Assembly: GCA_963798775.1 (NCBI GenBank)
Contig: CAWCUK010000001.1
Span: 1,805,903 to 1,869,902, forward strand
Length of the DNA stretch: 64,000 nucleotides
Direction of reading: 5' to 3'
DNA from: CAWCUK01 sp963798775
GTDB lineage: Bacteria; Bacteroidota; Ignavibacteria; Ignavibacteriales; Ignavibacteriaceae
Shown here: positions 44,652 through 53,064 of the stretch, one piece after another
Numbering within the stretch: position 1 is the first letter of the stretch
How the letters are laid out: every line of letters begins with the position of its first letter
Notes under the pieces: model-generated
Database searches by the model: none
Seen by the model: only the letters and a program-made list of their open reading frames with translations
What the model was told of the DNA's origin: nothing
Translations under genes and position numbers: made by a program

Positions 44652-45493
44652 CCGGCTTTTTCCATTAATCTTATATTTGTGTAAGAAAAGCCGAGCGTGA
44701 GAAGAAAAATAATTATTCCAACCGCGGAACCGAAACCAAAATCAAATTGTTCAAACGCGTGTTTATATAAATAATAAACCAAAGTTTTATTAGAATCGGG
44801 AGTTCCGGGAATCATAATATATAATTCGGTAAAAATTTTAATCGCCGCGGTTGATGAAAGCACGAAAACTAAGATTAAAGTGGGTTTTAGAGAAGGCAGA
44901 ATAATATGATAAATCTGCTGAAATTTATTCGCGCCGTCTAATCTGCTGGCTTCCTCCAGTTCCTTAGGAATAACCGCTATTCCGGCTAAGAAAATCATCA
45001 AATAATAACCGAAACCGCGCCAAATCGTAACAATCATAATTGAACCTAAATTTTGCGGATATCGGGTTAACCATGAAATTTGAGGCGCGGAAATTAAAGA
45101 AAGAAGATAATTCATTAACCCGGTATCTTCCGCAAAAATCCATCGCCAAATAATTCCCACAATAACAACCGGTGTAACTACAGGTAGAAAATAAACGGAA
45201 CGTAAAAATTTTATTTTATTGTTCGGTTTGCGAATCATTAAAGCGAGCAGCAGTGAAATTATCATTAAAACAGGAGTAATTAGAATAAAAATTAAAGAAT
45301 TAAGAACCGCCCACCAAAAATTAGAATCGGAAAAAAGCTTAGCATAATTATCAAAGCCAATAAAAACGCTTTTCCCGAAAGCGTTATATTTAAGAAAGCT
45401 ATAATAAAAAACTTGTAAAGTGGGCAGAAGTGAGAACGCGCCTAAAAATAGTAAAGCCGGTAGTAAAAAATAATATGCTTTTCCGGATTTCAT
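44648..45493 (-). CDS. sugar ABC transporter permease (MalF/UgpA-like)
   Basis: 281 residues, six spans. The start FLLPALLFLGAFSLLPTLQV is typical of the family and the EAA loop is ELEEASRLDGANKFQQIYHI. It pairs with the MalG-like permease to form the channel. It starts within the TAATG overlap at the end of the binding-protein gene, so all three are translationally linked. Confidence 0.93.
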   Translation of the reverse strand: MKSGKAYYFLLPALLFLGAFSLLPTLQVFYYSFLKYNAFGKSVFIGFDNYAKLFSDSNFWWAVLNSLIFILITPVLMIISLLLALMIRKPNNKIKFLRSVYFLPVVTPVVIVGIIWRWIFAEDTGLMNYLLSLISAPQISWLTRYPQNLGSIMIVTIWRGFGYYLMIFLAGIAVIPKELEEASRLDGANKFQQIYHIILPSLKPTLILVFVLSSTAAIKIFTELYIMIPGTPDSNKTLVYYLYKHAFEQFDFGFGSAVGIIIFLLTLGFSYTNIRLMEKAG

Positions 45494-46758
45494 TAAGCAC
45501 CGGACAATATTTTATTCCATTTCTCGGCCGCTTCATCTAAAGCTTCTTTAGTACTCATTTTACCCAGAGCCGCGTTTTGAACCGCTTCATCAAAAGCATC
45601 GCGCAGTTTATCAAATTGAGGGTGTTCTAAATATTCGCGAAGCCTTACAGCGTCATTTAATTCTTTAGCCCCGATTATTCTTGCTCTAGTTTCTAAAGTG
45701 CCGTCATTAAGTGTAAAAAAAGAATCTTTTAACGCAGTTTTTATTGAAGGATAAGTTGTTTCAATCTTACTAAAATTTAACTGATTTTCTGCATTAGTAA
45801 CATAAAAGGCAAAATCAGCGGCTTGTTTTACATTTTCACTTCCGGCCATTACTGAAACAACCATAACCGCTAGTTCGTGATTACCGGTTTTTCCTACAAC
45901 CGCGGGAGCAACATCTGTTTCCGAATATATTTTCGGTGCGTTATCTTTAATTCTTTTTAAAGATACAGGTCCGGTAAAAACCATTGCCACTTGACCGGAT
46001 TGATAAGGTTCAATAATTGAACTTCCCGGCTTTATTATTGATTCTTTCGGCAAATAACCATCCTTGTATAATCGCACCCATTGATCAACAAGTTTTATTC
46101 CTTCGGGCGAATTAAACTCAGCTTTTGTCATTTCCGAATTTGTCATATTTACACCTTCGGATTCTAACATCATCGGCAAGTAGCTATCTTTCCCAATGTT
46201 CCAAAAGAGCGCGTAATTCCCCGTTTTATCTTTATATTTTCGGGTAAAATTAACAAGTCCCGAAAAAGTTCGAGGAACATCGTTTTCTGAAAATCCGGCT
46301 TCTTTAAAAAACTTCTTATTATAGATTAAAACATAAGTATTTAAGTACCAAGGAAGGGCGATAACTTTATCATCATAAACGCAATTTTCCAAAGCATTCG
46401 GGAGAAAAATATTAAATGAATCTTTCGGGAAATAATTTGTGAGATCAGCCAGTGCGTTTAATCCATTAAATTTAGCTAAAAAATCGGCGGACAAATTAAC
46501 TACATCCGGAGGATTACCGGCTGCGGCCGAAGCCATAAGTTTTTGAATGGCCGCGTCATAAGGAATATCAATCCATTTAATTTTTATACCGGGATTCTCT
46601 TTTTCATAACGGCTGATAAGTTTATGAAAATAATCATCAAAAGCAGGACTTAACTGCAGCGTCCAAAATTCTATTACATTTGTCTCTTTTTTAGCGCCGC
46701 AATTCAATTGAAACAAAGCGATGAAAATTAAAGTAATATAGAAAAGTGCTTTTTTCAT
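45493..46758 (-). CDS. sugar ABC transporter substrate-binding lipoprotein
   Basis: 421 residues from the ATG at 46758, chosen because it yields a lipoprotein leader with lipobox LFQLNC (Cys20); a longer frame to 46818 is unlikely. The mature protein is an extracellular solute-binding family 1 fold: EFWTLQLSPAFDDYFHKLIS, GNPPDVVNLSADFLAKF, VIALPWYLNTYVLIYNKKF, and YQSGQVAMVFTGPVSLKRI. It should capture an oligosaccharide or glycerol-phosphate-like ligand for the two permeases downstream. Confidence 0.92.
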   Translation of the reverse strand: MKKALFYITLIFIALFQLNCGAKKETNVIEFWTLQLSPAFDDYFHKLISRYEKENPGIKIKWIDIPYDAAIQKLMASAAAGNPPDVVNLSADFLAKFNGLNALADLTNYFPKDSFNIFLPNALENCVYDDKVIALPWYLNTYVLIYNKKFFKEAGFSENDVPRTFSGLVNFTRKYKDKTGNYALFWNIGKDSYLPMMLESEGVNMTNSEMTKAEFNSPEGIKLVDQWVRLYKDGYLPKESIIKPGSSIIEPYQSGQVAMVFTGPVSLKRIKDNAPKIYSETDVAPAVVGKTGNHELAVMVVSVMAGSENVKQAADFAFYVTNAENQLNFSKIETTYPSIKTALKDSFFTLNDGTLETRARIIGAKELNDAVRLREYLEHPQFDKLRDAFDEAVQNAALGKMSTKEALDEAAEKWNKILSGA

Positions 46759-46964
46759 ACATTTTTTTTTATTTTTGGCAAATATAAGGAATGAAAAATT
46801 AAATATTATCTTAAGCACATTGTTGAAAATTTATATAATTGAATGTAATGTACATATTTTTTTTATTCATTAATTTTACTAAAATTTAATATTAATAGAA
46901 CATTAAGTAATAATTTTATTTTGTAACTTAAATATCAGATAACAAAAAGAAGAAATAAAGAACG

Positions 46965-47345
46965 ATGTTAACAGAAACTAAATATTTTACTCCCGCGGAA
47001 GCGCGCAAAACTTTACCATTAGTTAAACAAATTGTTAAAGACATTTTGGATACAACCAGTGAAATGAGATTAATTGCCGATGATATTAATGGCGGAGTTG
47101 AACAAGATCCCAGAATTCAGAAAATGGCGGGTAATATAAATAAATATATGGCGGAACTAGAAGAAATTGGCTGCTATTTTAAAGACTGGAATTTCACTAT
47201 CGGATTGGTTGATTATCCGGCGATTATGGACGGTAAAGAAGTATTGCTTTGCTGGAGAAGTGATGAAGACGATATTAAATATTATCATACTGCCGAAGAA
47301 GGATATTCGGGAAGAAAATTAATTCCTGAAATTTATCTTAATTAA
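46965..47345 (+). CDS. DUF2203-family protein
   Basis: 126 residues, cytoplasmic. Characteristic stretches are KYFTPAEARKTLPLVKQIVK (helix at the start), MAELEEIGCYFKDWNFTIGL, VDYPAIMDGKEVLLCWRSDE, and IKYYHTAEEGYSGRKLIPE. The function of the family is unknown. The gene is monocistronic, divergent from the sugar importer with 206 bases between them. Confidence 0.88.
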   Translation: MLTETKYFTPAEARKTLPLVKQIVKDILDTTSEMRLIADDINGGVEQDPRIQKMAGNINKYMAELEEIGCYFKDWNFTIGLVDYPAIMDGKEVLLCWRSDEDDIKYYHTAEEGYSGRKLIPEIYLN

Positions 47346-47472
47346 GTACTTCAAATATTTCCTCAAATATGTGATTTTAATAATCCCCAAAATTCATTAA
47401 CTAAAGCATCACACTCCCGCAGAGGTCTATCTCTTAATTTAAAATATACTCAATCTGAGAAAAGGAAAAATA

Positions 47473-47985
47473 ATGTTTAAGAAGAATTATTTATTAACAT
47501 TAACAATAATATTGGCCGTATTTTTAATAGCTCCCGGATGCGGAAATGATAAAAGTAAAATGGAGGAAGACTTAACCGGTTTTAAAAAACTTGATTGGAT
47601 GACGGGAATTTGGAGAGGAAAACAAGGCAACGCGGATATTTATGAAAGCTGGACGAGAAAAAATTCACGCATTCTTGAAGGAATAAGTTACACAACTTTA
47701 AATGGTAAAAGAATATATTCACAATCAATGACAATAGAACAGAGTAATAATATTATTCACTATATTATTAAAATTAAGGGGGAAAATGAGCAAACAGATT
47801 TAAAAGCAAGCGATGTAACCGAAAATAAAGTAGTTTTTAAAAATACAGAAGACAAATATCCGAAGAGAATAATTTATGAAAAATTACCAAAAAATAAGAT
47901 GTCGGTTTTAACCGAAGGAGAAGAAGGAAAAACCGAAAACAGTACCGAATTAATCTATATGAAGGATAAAAATTCCCCGATATAA
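47473..47985 (+). CDS. lipoprotein with DUF6265-like domain
   Basis: 170 residues. Lipobox region LIAPGC (Cys23). The mature part begins FKKLDWMTGIWRGKQGNADI followed by ESWTRKNSRILEGISY, a layout like DUF6265/THAP4-type small beta-barrels, and ends with STELIYMKDKN. These barrels often bind hydrophobic ligands, but the role is unknown. AAAGGAAAAATA precedes the ATG. A 12-bp stem-loop follows. Confidence 0.65.
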   Translation: MFKKNYLLTLTIILAVFLIAPGCGNDKSKMEEDLTGFKKLDWMTGIWRGKQGNADIYESWTRKNSRILEGISYTTLNGKRIYSQSMTIEQSNNIIHYIIKIKGENEQTDLKASDVTENKVVFKNTEDKYPKRIIYEKLPKNKMSVLTEGEEGKTENSTELIYMKDKNSPI

Positions 47986-47998
47986 GAAAATTGAAGAC

Positions 47999-48029
47999 TC
48001 TGTCATTTCCATAAAAAGGAAATGACAGA
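47999..48029. terminator. stem-loop between convergent lipoprotein genes
   Basis: TCTGTCATTTCC (47999-48010) pairs with GGAAATGACAGA (48018-48029) around a 7-nt loop. There is no long T-run after it, but it is the only structure between the two convergent stops. Confidence 0.6.
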
Positions 48030-48034
48030 ATAAA

Positions 48035-48463
48035 TTATTCTTTTGATAATTTGAAAGCCGCGAAAGTTACCGCTGAAGCGCCGGTTGCCGCGTCTTTAAC
48101 ATTAAAAATTATTTTATATTCTCCGGACGCGTATGTTGAATCCAAATCGAATTGGGCTTCAAGAGAAGTATCACTCATTTTTTCATTTTCAATTTTATCT
48201 GAAACCTTACTTATTATAGATTTTAAAGTATCATTTTGGGGAGTTACGATATCTAAATCATACGAAAGGGTCGCTTTATATTTCCCGTTTTCTTCTTCTT
48301 GTTTAAAACCTTTAATTCTTGTTGTTGCATTAACTTCCCAACTTCCTCCTATATCGTAAGCGAACGCTTCCGAATTATAAGCCGTCAATTTGGTTTCTTC
48401 TTTTTTACCGCATCCGGCAACTAAGAGGATTATTAATGCAGAAGCTATAAATGAAAATTTCAT
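48035..48463 (-). CDS. hypothetical lipoprotein
   Basis: 142 residues with lipobox LLVAGC (Cys18). The mature part is a beta-rich segment of about 120 residues (AFAYDIGGSWEVNATTRIKG, LEAQFDLDSTYASGEYKIIF, VTFAAFKLSKE), looking like a single Ig-like or C2-like sandwich. No family recognised. It converges with the DUF6265-like lipoprotein and lies upstream of the serC terminator on the same strand. Confidence 0.65.
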   Translation of the reverse strand: MKFSFIASALIILLVAGCGKKEETKLTAYNSEAFAYDIGGSWEVNATTRIKGFKQEEENGKYKATLSYDLDIVTPQNDTLKSIISKVSDKIENEKMSDTSLEAQFDLDSTYASGEYKIIFNVKDAATGASAVTFAAFKLSKE

Positions 48464-48511
48464 GATGCCTCTAGTTTATTCGTAGAAAATTATTGGAAAT
48501 GATTAAAATAA

Positions 48512-48548
48512 AATTTCCCGAAATAAGTATTAATTATCCCGGGAAATT
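48512..48548 (-). terminator. rho-independent terminator of serC
   Basis: AATTTCCCG (minus strand, plus 48540-48548) pairs with CGGGAAATT (plus 48512-48520) and runs into TTATTTT on the minus strand. Confidence 0.75.
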
Positions 48549-48564
48549 AATCTTCAACTAAACA

Positions 48565-49656
48565 TTAGGTATTTCTAACCTGGAAATCCTTCATGAATTC
48601 AACTAAATCCTCAACTCCTTTTTTAGGAAAAGCGTTATAAATTGATGCCCGGATACCACCCACAGAACGATGTCCTTTTAAACCGTCAAAACCGGCCGCG
48701 GCAGCTTCCGCAGCTAACTTTTTCTCTAATTCTTCATTCGGTAAATTAAAAGTAATATTCATTAAAGAACGGCTTTCTTTTTCCGCATGACCTTTATAGA
48801 ATCCGTTACTGTTGTCAATGCAGTCGTAAAGAATTCCCGCTTTTTCCTTATTCAAATTATACATACCTTCTAAACCGCCGTTTTTCTTAAGCCATTTAGT
48901 AACCAGACCCATAATATAAATTCCGAAAACAGAAGGAGTGTTATAAAGAGAACCGGCGTCAACATGAGTTTTATAGCTTAACATTGTATGAAGCGAATCC
49001 TGGCTTCTATTTATAAGATCTTTTTTAATAATTACTAAAGTAACTCCGGAAGGTCCCATATTTTTCTGAGCGCCGGCGTAAATTATACCGTATTTAGAAA
49101 CATCAATTTTTTTATGAAGAATATCAGATGAAGCGTCACAAACCAGCGGTACATTTCCAACTTCAGGTTCATTATGCCATTCCGTACCGAATATAGTATT
49201 ATTAGATGTAAAATGAACATAAGCCGCTTCAGGGTCTAATTTTAATTCTTCCTGTTTTGGAATTCTCTTAAATTTTTCATTTTCAGTAGAAGCAGCGATA
49301 TTAACAGTTCCGACCCTCTTAGCTTCTTTAACCGCTTTTTTAGACCAGCTTCCTGTAACAATATAATCCGCTTTATTCGCCGCGGGCAGCATCAAGTTTA
49401 AAGGCACCATTGAAAACTGAAGACTTGCGCCTCCTTGTAAAAATAGAATTTCATAATCATCGGGTATTTCTAATAAAGATTTTAAATCCTCTTTGGCTTC
49501 CGCGATTATTTGACTGAATACTTTTGAACGATGGCTAATTTCTAAAACAGACATACCCACACCGGGAAGGGCAAACAAATTATCCTGCGCTTCTTTAAGC
49601 ACTTCTTCCGGCAGAATAGCCGGGCCGGCACTAAAATTATAAATTCTTTTTTCCAT
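48565..49656 (-). CDS. serC: phosphoserine transaminase
   Basis: 363 residues. RIYNFSAGPAILPEEVLKEA opens the protein. PLP contacts are in FLQGGASLQFSMVPLNLM and the Schiff-base Lys in YAGAQKNMGPSGVTLV. The end has GLKGHRSVGGIRASIYNAFP. It converts 3-phosphohydroxypyruvate and glutamate to phosphoserine, the second step of serine synthesis. A DUF1015 gene lies directly upstream; serA, often next to serC in Bacteroidota, is not in the window. Confidence 0.96.
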   Translation of the reverse strand: MEKRIYNFSAGPAILPEEVLKEAQDNLFALPGVGMSVLEISHRSKVFSQIIAEAKEDLKSLLEIPDDYEILFLQGGASLQFSMVPLNLMLPAANKADYIVTGSWSKKAVKEAKRVGTVNIAASTENEKFKRIPKQEELKLDPEAAYVHFTSNNTIFGTEWHNEPEVGNVPLVCDASSDILHKKIDVSKYGIIYAGAQKNMGPSGVTLVIIKKDLINRSQDSLHTMLSYKTHVDAGSLYNTPSVFGIYIMGLVTKWLKKNGGLEGMYNLNKEKAGILYDCIDNSNGFYKGHAEKESRSLMNITFNLPNEELEKKLAAEAAAAGFDGLKGHRSVGGIRASIYNAFPKKGVEDLVEFMKDFQVRNT

Positions 49657-49707
49657 TTGTATTTCCTTTTAATTTATCTGAATTTTAAAAACAGATTTAT
49701 ATGATAA

Positions 49708-50955
49708 TTATATCAAATGAACTAATAACCCGTCTCTAAGTTTAGGTTCGAACCAAGTTGATTTAGGAGGCATAACTTCTCCGGCGTCAGAAATATTTAT
49801 AAGATCATCAATTGAAACCGGATAAAGTGAAAAAGCCGCCGCCGCTTTTCCGTTATCCACTAATTTTTCCAATTCTTTTGTCCCTCTAATTCCGCCTATA
49901 AAATCTATATTTTTATCTGTACGAGGATCTTCAATACCCAATATCGGGTGCAGCAAAAAATTCTGCAGAATACTTACGTCTAATTTATCGCCTACAGAAG
50001 TCGATAAACTATTACTTGCTTTAACTGAATCTCTAGCTTTCAGCTGATACCATTTACCGTCAATGTAAAGTCCGTAGGATAATTTTTCCATCGGCTCTTT
50101 TATTTCAGTGGGATGAATTTCAAACTTTTCACTTACTTCATCCATAAATTCATCTTTACTTTTTCCGTTAAGGCTGAATACAACTCTATTATAAGGGAGA
50201 ATCTTTAATTGAGAGGCAGGGAAAAGAACACCGATAAAATAATTATATTCTTCGTCCCCGGTATGAGCGGGATTGGAATTTTGTTTTTCTTTTCTTGCTC
50301 TGCTTGCGCTGGCTGCCCGGTGATGGCCGTCGGCAATATAAAGATTTTTTACTTTCTCAATTTCATCTACAATAAGTTTAGTATAATTTTCCGGCACAAC
50401 CCAAACCGAATGTTTTATGTTATCCTCCGAAGTAAATGCGTATACAGGTTCATTTTCATTCATAGTCCTATTTACAATATTATTTACGGCGGCAACATCT
50501 TTATAAGTTAAAAAAACAGGACCTGTTTGAGCGCCGGTTGTAACTATATGATTTGTCCTGTCATCTTCTTTAACTTTCCTGGTTTTTTCATGTTTTAGAA
50601 CAATATCATTATCGTAATCATCCACCGAAAAAGTAGCGGCAACGCCTACCTGAGCTCTTCCGTTCATTTCCAATTTGTAGAGATATAAACGAGGCGAGCT
50701 TTCTTCAATTAAAGGAGCTTTCGATTTTAATTTTTCTAAATTTTCTTTTGCTTTCTTATATACTTCCGGTGAATAAGCGTCAATATTATCTTCTAAATCG
50801 ATCTCAGATCTAGTAACTCTTAAAAAACTTAAGGGATTTGAATCGGCTAAAACTGCGGCTTCATCTTTATTTACAACGTCATAAGGAACGCTGGCAACTT
50901 TTGGCGCGGCCTCTACATTCGGCCTTAACGCGTTAAACGGTCTTATTACTGCCAT
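49708..50955 (-). CDS. DUF1015 family protein
   Basis: 415 residues from the ATG at 50955, where the family start MAVIRPFNALRPN begins; an ATG three codons earlier is the other option. Conserved parts are ASVPYDVVNKDEAAVLADSN, KHEKTRKVKEDDRTNHIVTT, LYIADGHHRAASASRARKEK (the GHHR motif), and the end MPPKSTWFEPKLRDGLLVH. The biochemical function is unknown, but DUF1015 genes sit by serC/serA in many genomes, which points to serine metabolism. It is upstream of serC with 51 bases between. Confidence 0.9.
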   Translation of the reverse strand: MAVIRPFNALRPNVEAAPKVASVPYDVVNKDEAAVLADSNPLSFLRVTRSEIDLEDNIDAYSPEVYKKAKENLEKLKSKAPLIEESSPRLYLYKLEMNGRAQVGVAATFSVDDYDNDIVLKHEKTRKVKEDDRTNHIVTTGAQTGPVFLTYKDVAAVNNIVNRTMNENEPVYAFTSEDNIKHSVWVVPENYTKLIVDEIEKVKNLYIADGHHRAASASRARKEKQNSNPAHTGDEEYNYFIGVLFPASQLKILPYNRVVFSLNGKSKDEFMDEVSEKFEIHPTEIKEPMEKLSYGLYIDGKWYQLKARDSVKASNSLSTSVGDKLDVSILQNFLLHPILGIEDPRTDKNIDFIGGIRGTKELEKLVDNGKAAAAFSLYPVSIDDLINISDAGEVMPPKSTWFEPKLRDGLLVHLI

Positions 50956-51080
50956 ACAAAACATTACTCCTTAACTTATTAAATTTTCAATATTTAAAAA
51001 TCCGCAAAATATTCACAATAATCCATTGGAATTATTTTTTATTAAAGATTTGTGCGAAAATTTGGTTTACTAAAAGAATA

Positions 51081-51120
51081 AAAAAAAGGCAAAGTATCAA
51101 AAAAAAATACTTTGCCTTTA
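51081..51120 (-). terminator. rho-independent terminator on the minus strand
   Basis: The 13-bp stem AAAGGCAAAGTAT (51085-51097) with ATACTTTGCCTTT (51107-51119) is followed on the minus strand by TTTTTTTATTC. It closes the small gene at 51144-51353. Confidence 0.85.
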
Positions 51121-51143
51121 TTGGAGGAGGAAAGGTATATTAC

Positions 51144-51353
51144 CTAAGCCCATCCATGGGAATTATATCTTTTCCCTTTGAATCCGTCATCATCAAGGCA
51201 GATGCAATATTCATCGTTTATCTTGTGTATTTCACCTAGTTGTCTGAAATCCGTACATACATAATAATGTTCGTTTATTTCTTCAACTTCAATATCATCC
51301 ATATTAGTTTCATCAATAAATCTATCAACTAAGGAGGCGATTTGTTGAGTCAT
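51144..51353 (-). CDS. small acidic protein of unknown function
   Basis: 69 residues from ATG 51353, which has GGAG eight bases upstream; a GTG at 51362 also opens the frame. Rich in Asp/Glu, no membrane span. The start MTQQIASLVDRFIDETNMDD is followed by EEINEHYYVCTDFRQLGEIH and a tail with EYCICLDDDGFKGKRYNSHG. No family known to me. It has its own strong terminator, so it is a real monocistronic unit. The HYYVCT stretch resembles HYVCSS in the small protein at 30718-30927. Confidence 0.65.
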   Translation of the reverse strand: MTQQIASLVDRFIDETNMDDIEVEEINEHYYVCTDFRQLGEIHKINDEYCICLDDDGFKGKRYNSHGWA

Positions 51354-51570
51354 TTGTTTCACTCCAAATATTATACATTCTGTTTCGCAATTAAATTATG
51401 CTTTGAAGTAAAAAATGACAATCAAGCAAAACACATATAAATATTGCATTTTGTCGCAAATCAAAAAAAATTTGCTTTAATCTAAAGTCTGTATATTTTA
51501 ATCGCTCTAATTTATTTGAATATTATTGCTTATAAAGATTGTGACTTAAATAAAAGTAAAAGTTAAAATT

Positions 51571-52302
51571 GTGATAGATTCATCAAGAATAATAACTCAT
51601 AAAAAATTTTCTTCTTCATTACTTGAAAAGAAGCGAGATATTGCTGTTTATCTGCCTAAATTTTATAAGGCGGGGAAAAATTATCCTGTACTTTATATGC
51701 ATGACGGGCAAAACTTATTTGACTTCAAAAAATCTAAAAAGAAAAAATACTGGAATATTGATAAAATTTCCGATCGTTTAACAAAGGAAGAAATAATAGA
51801 AGAAATTATTATTGTGGGAATAAACAGCACAAAAAAAAGAGATGAAGAATACAGCGATACCAAAACCGGCAATAACTATTTGAAATTTATTGTTAATGAA
51901 CTTAAACCGTTTATAGATGAAAAATACAGAACCAAAAAAGACAGAGAGAATACAGCTATTATGGGTTCTTCGTTAGGCGGATTGATTTCTTTTCTCGCGG
52001 TGTGGAAACATCATAAAATCTTTTCAAAAGCCGCGTGTCTTTCCGCTTCTTTTTATTTCCAAAAAGAAAAAATGATCAAAAAAGTAAATTCCTATAAAGG
52101 GAAGAAAAAAAATATTCATTTATATATAGATCATGGTGAAGATCAAATTTTGGAGGGACAAAAAATGTTTTGCGCGCTTACTAAACAAAAATTTCGTTTG
52201 GGAAAGGATTTGGATTATTTTTATGAACCCGGCGGTGAACATGCTGAAACAGCCTGGGAACGTCGTTCTGAAAGACCTTTAATATTTTTATTCGGTAAAT
52301 AA
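51571..52302 (+). CDS. esterase-family alpha/beta hydrolase (PF00756-like)
   Basis: 243 residues with a GTG start at 51571, which lacks a clear ribosome site. Cytoplasmic in appearance. Motifs: KRDIAVYLPKFYKAGKNYPV, LYMHDGQNLFD, the nucleophile elbow AIMGSSLGGLISFLAVWKH, and late His in YEPGGEHAETAWERR. Related to enterobactin-esterase/antigen-85-type hydrolases; the substrate is unknown. It is followed after 14 bases by the acid phosphatase lipoprotein, likely one operon. Confidence 0.86.
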   Translation: MIDSSRIITHKKFSSSLLEKKRDIAVYLPKFYKAGKNYPVLYMHDGQNLFDFKKSKKKKYWNIDKISDRLTKEEIIEEIIIVGINSTKKRDEEYSDTKTGNNYLKFIVNELKPFIDEKYRTKKDRENTAIMGSSLGGLISFLAVWKHHKIFSKAACLSASFYFQKEKMIKKVNSYKGKKKNIHLYIDHGEDQILEGQKMFCALTKQKFRLGKDLDYFYEPGGEHAETAWERRSERPLIFLFGK

Positions 52303-52316
52303 ATTTTGGGGAGAAT

Positions 52317-52970
52317 ATGAAAAACGGAAAAATAAATTTATTCATAGTTTCTACTTTGCTGTTTAGCTTTTTCTTAACGGCATGTTCAACAGTTCCTGTT
52401 AATTTAAGATTCGCTAAGGATGATGTGATTGAATATCATAAATCCGGTAAATATGATGATGATTTGAATGAAATAATAGAAGACGCAAAAGATGAATTTA
52501 ATGAAGTGAAACCGGATAAAAATAGCGCGGTAATTTTTGATGTGGACGAAACGACTTTAAATAATTATAGTTTTAACAAAAAATCTGATTTCGGCTATAT
52601 CCCTTCTTTATGGGATAATTGGATTGAAGAAGCCGACGCGCCCGCTATTCCGCAAGTAAAATCGCTTTATGATTTTCTTTTATCAAAAGGATTTAAATTA
52701 ATTTTTATTACGGGAAGAAACGATAAGCAGTATGAAGCTACGTTACAAAATTTGAAATTCGCCGGTTATTCACAATTCGATACTTTAATTACAAAATCAC
52801 CCAAATATGAAGGAGTAACAGCGCAGGAATATAAGTCGCAAGAAAGAAACGCGCTTGTCCAAAAAGGTTATAAAATTGCCGGAACAGTGGGCGATCAATA
52901 CAGCGATTTAAACGGCCCGAACAGCGGAATAAAAATCAAAATACCGAATTATCAATATATTATATATTAA
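52317..52970 (+). CDS. HAD-family acid phosphatase lipoprotein
   Basis: 217 residues. Lipobox FFLTAC (Cys23) anchors it. The HAD core has the nucleophile DxD in AVIFDVDETTLNNYSF, the second motif LIFITGRNDKQYEATL, and the acidic loop VGDQYSDLNGPNSGIKI. It resembles the class B/lipoprotein e(P4)-like phosphatase group that releases phosphate from nucleotides at the cell surface. GGGGAG lies before the ATG. Probably co-transcribed with the esterase upstream. Confidence 0.9.
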   Translation: MKNGKINLFIVSTLLFSFFLTACSTVPVNLRFAKDDVIEYHKSGKYDDDLNEIIEDAKDEFNEVKPDKNSAVIFDVDETTLNNYSFNKKSDFGYIPSLWDNWIEEADAPAIPQVKSLYDFLLSKGFKLIFITGRNDKQYEATLQNLKFAGYSQFDTLITKSPKYEGVTAQEYKSQERNALVQKGYKIAGTVGDQYSDLNGPNSGIKIKIPNYQYIIY

Positions 52971-53064
52971 TTAACCCCCGGTAAATAAGAATAGCTGAAA
53001 CATCATTCAGAAATTATTTATATTTAAGATTCATTTTACGAAACAAACAGAGATAGATTTAAAT

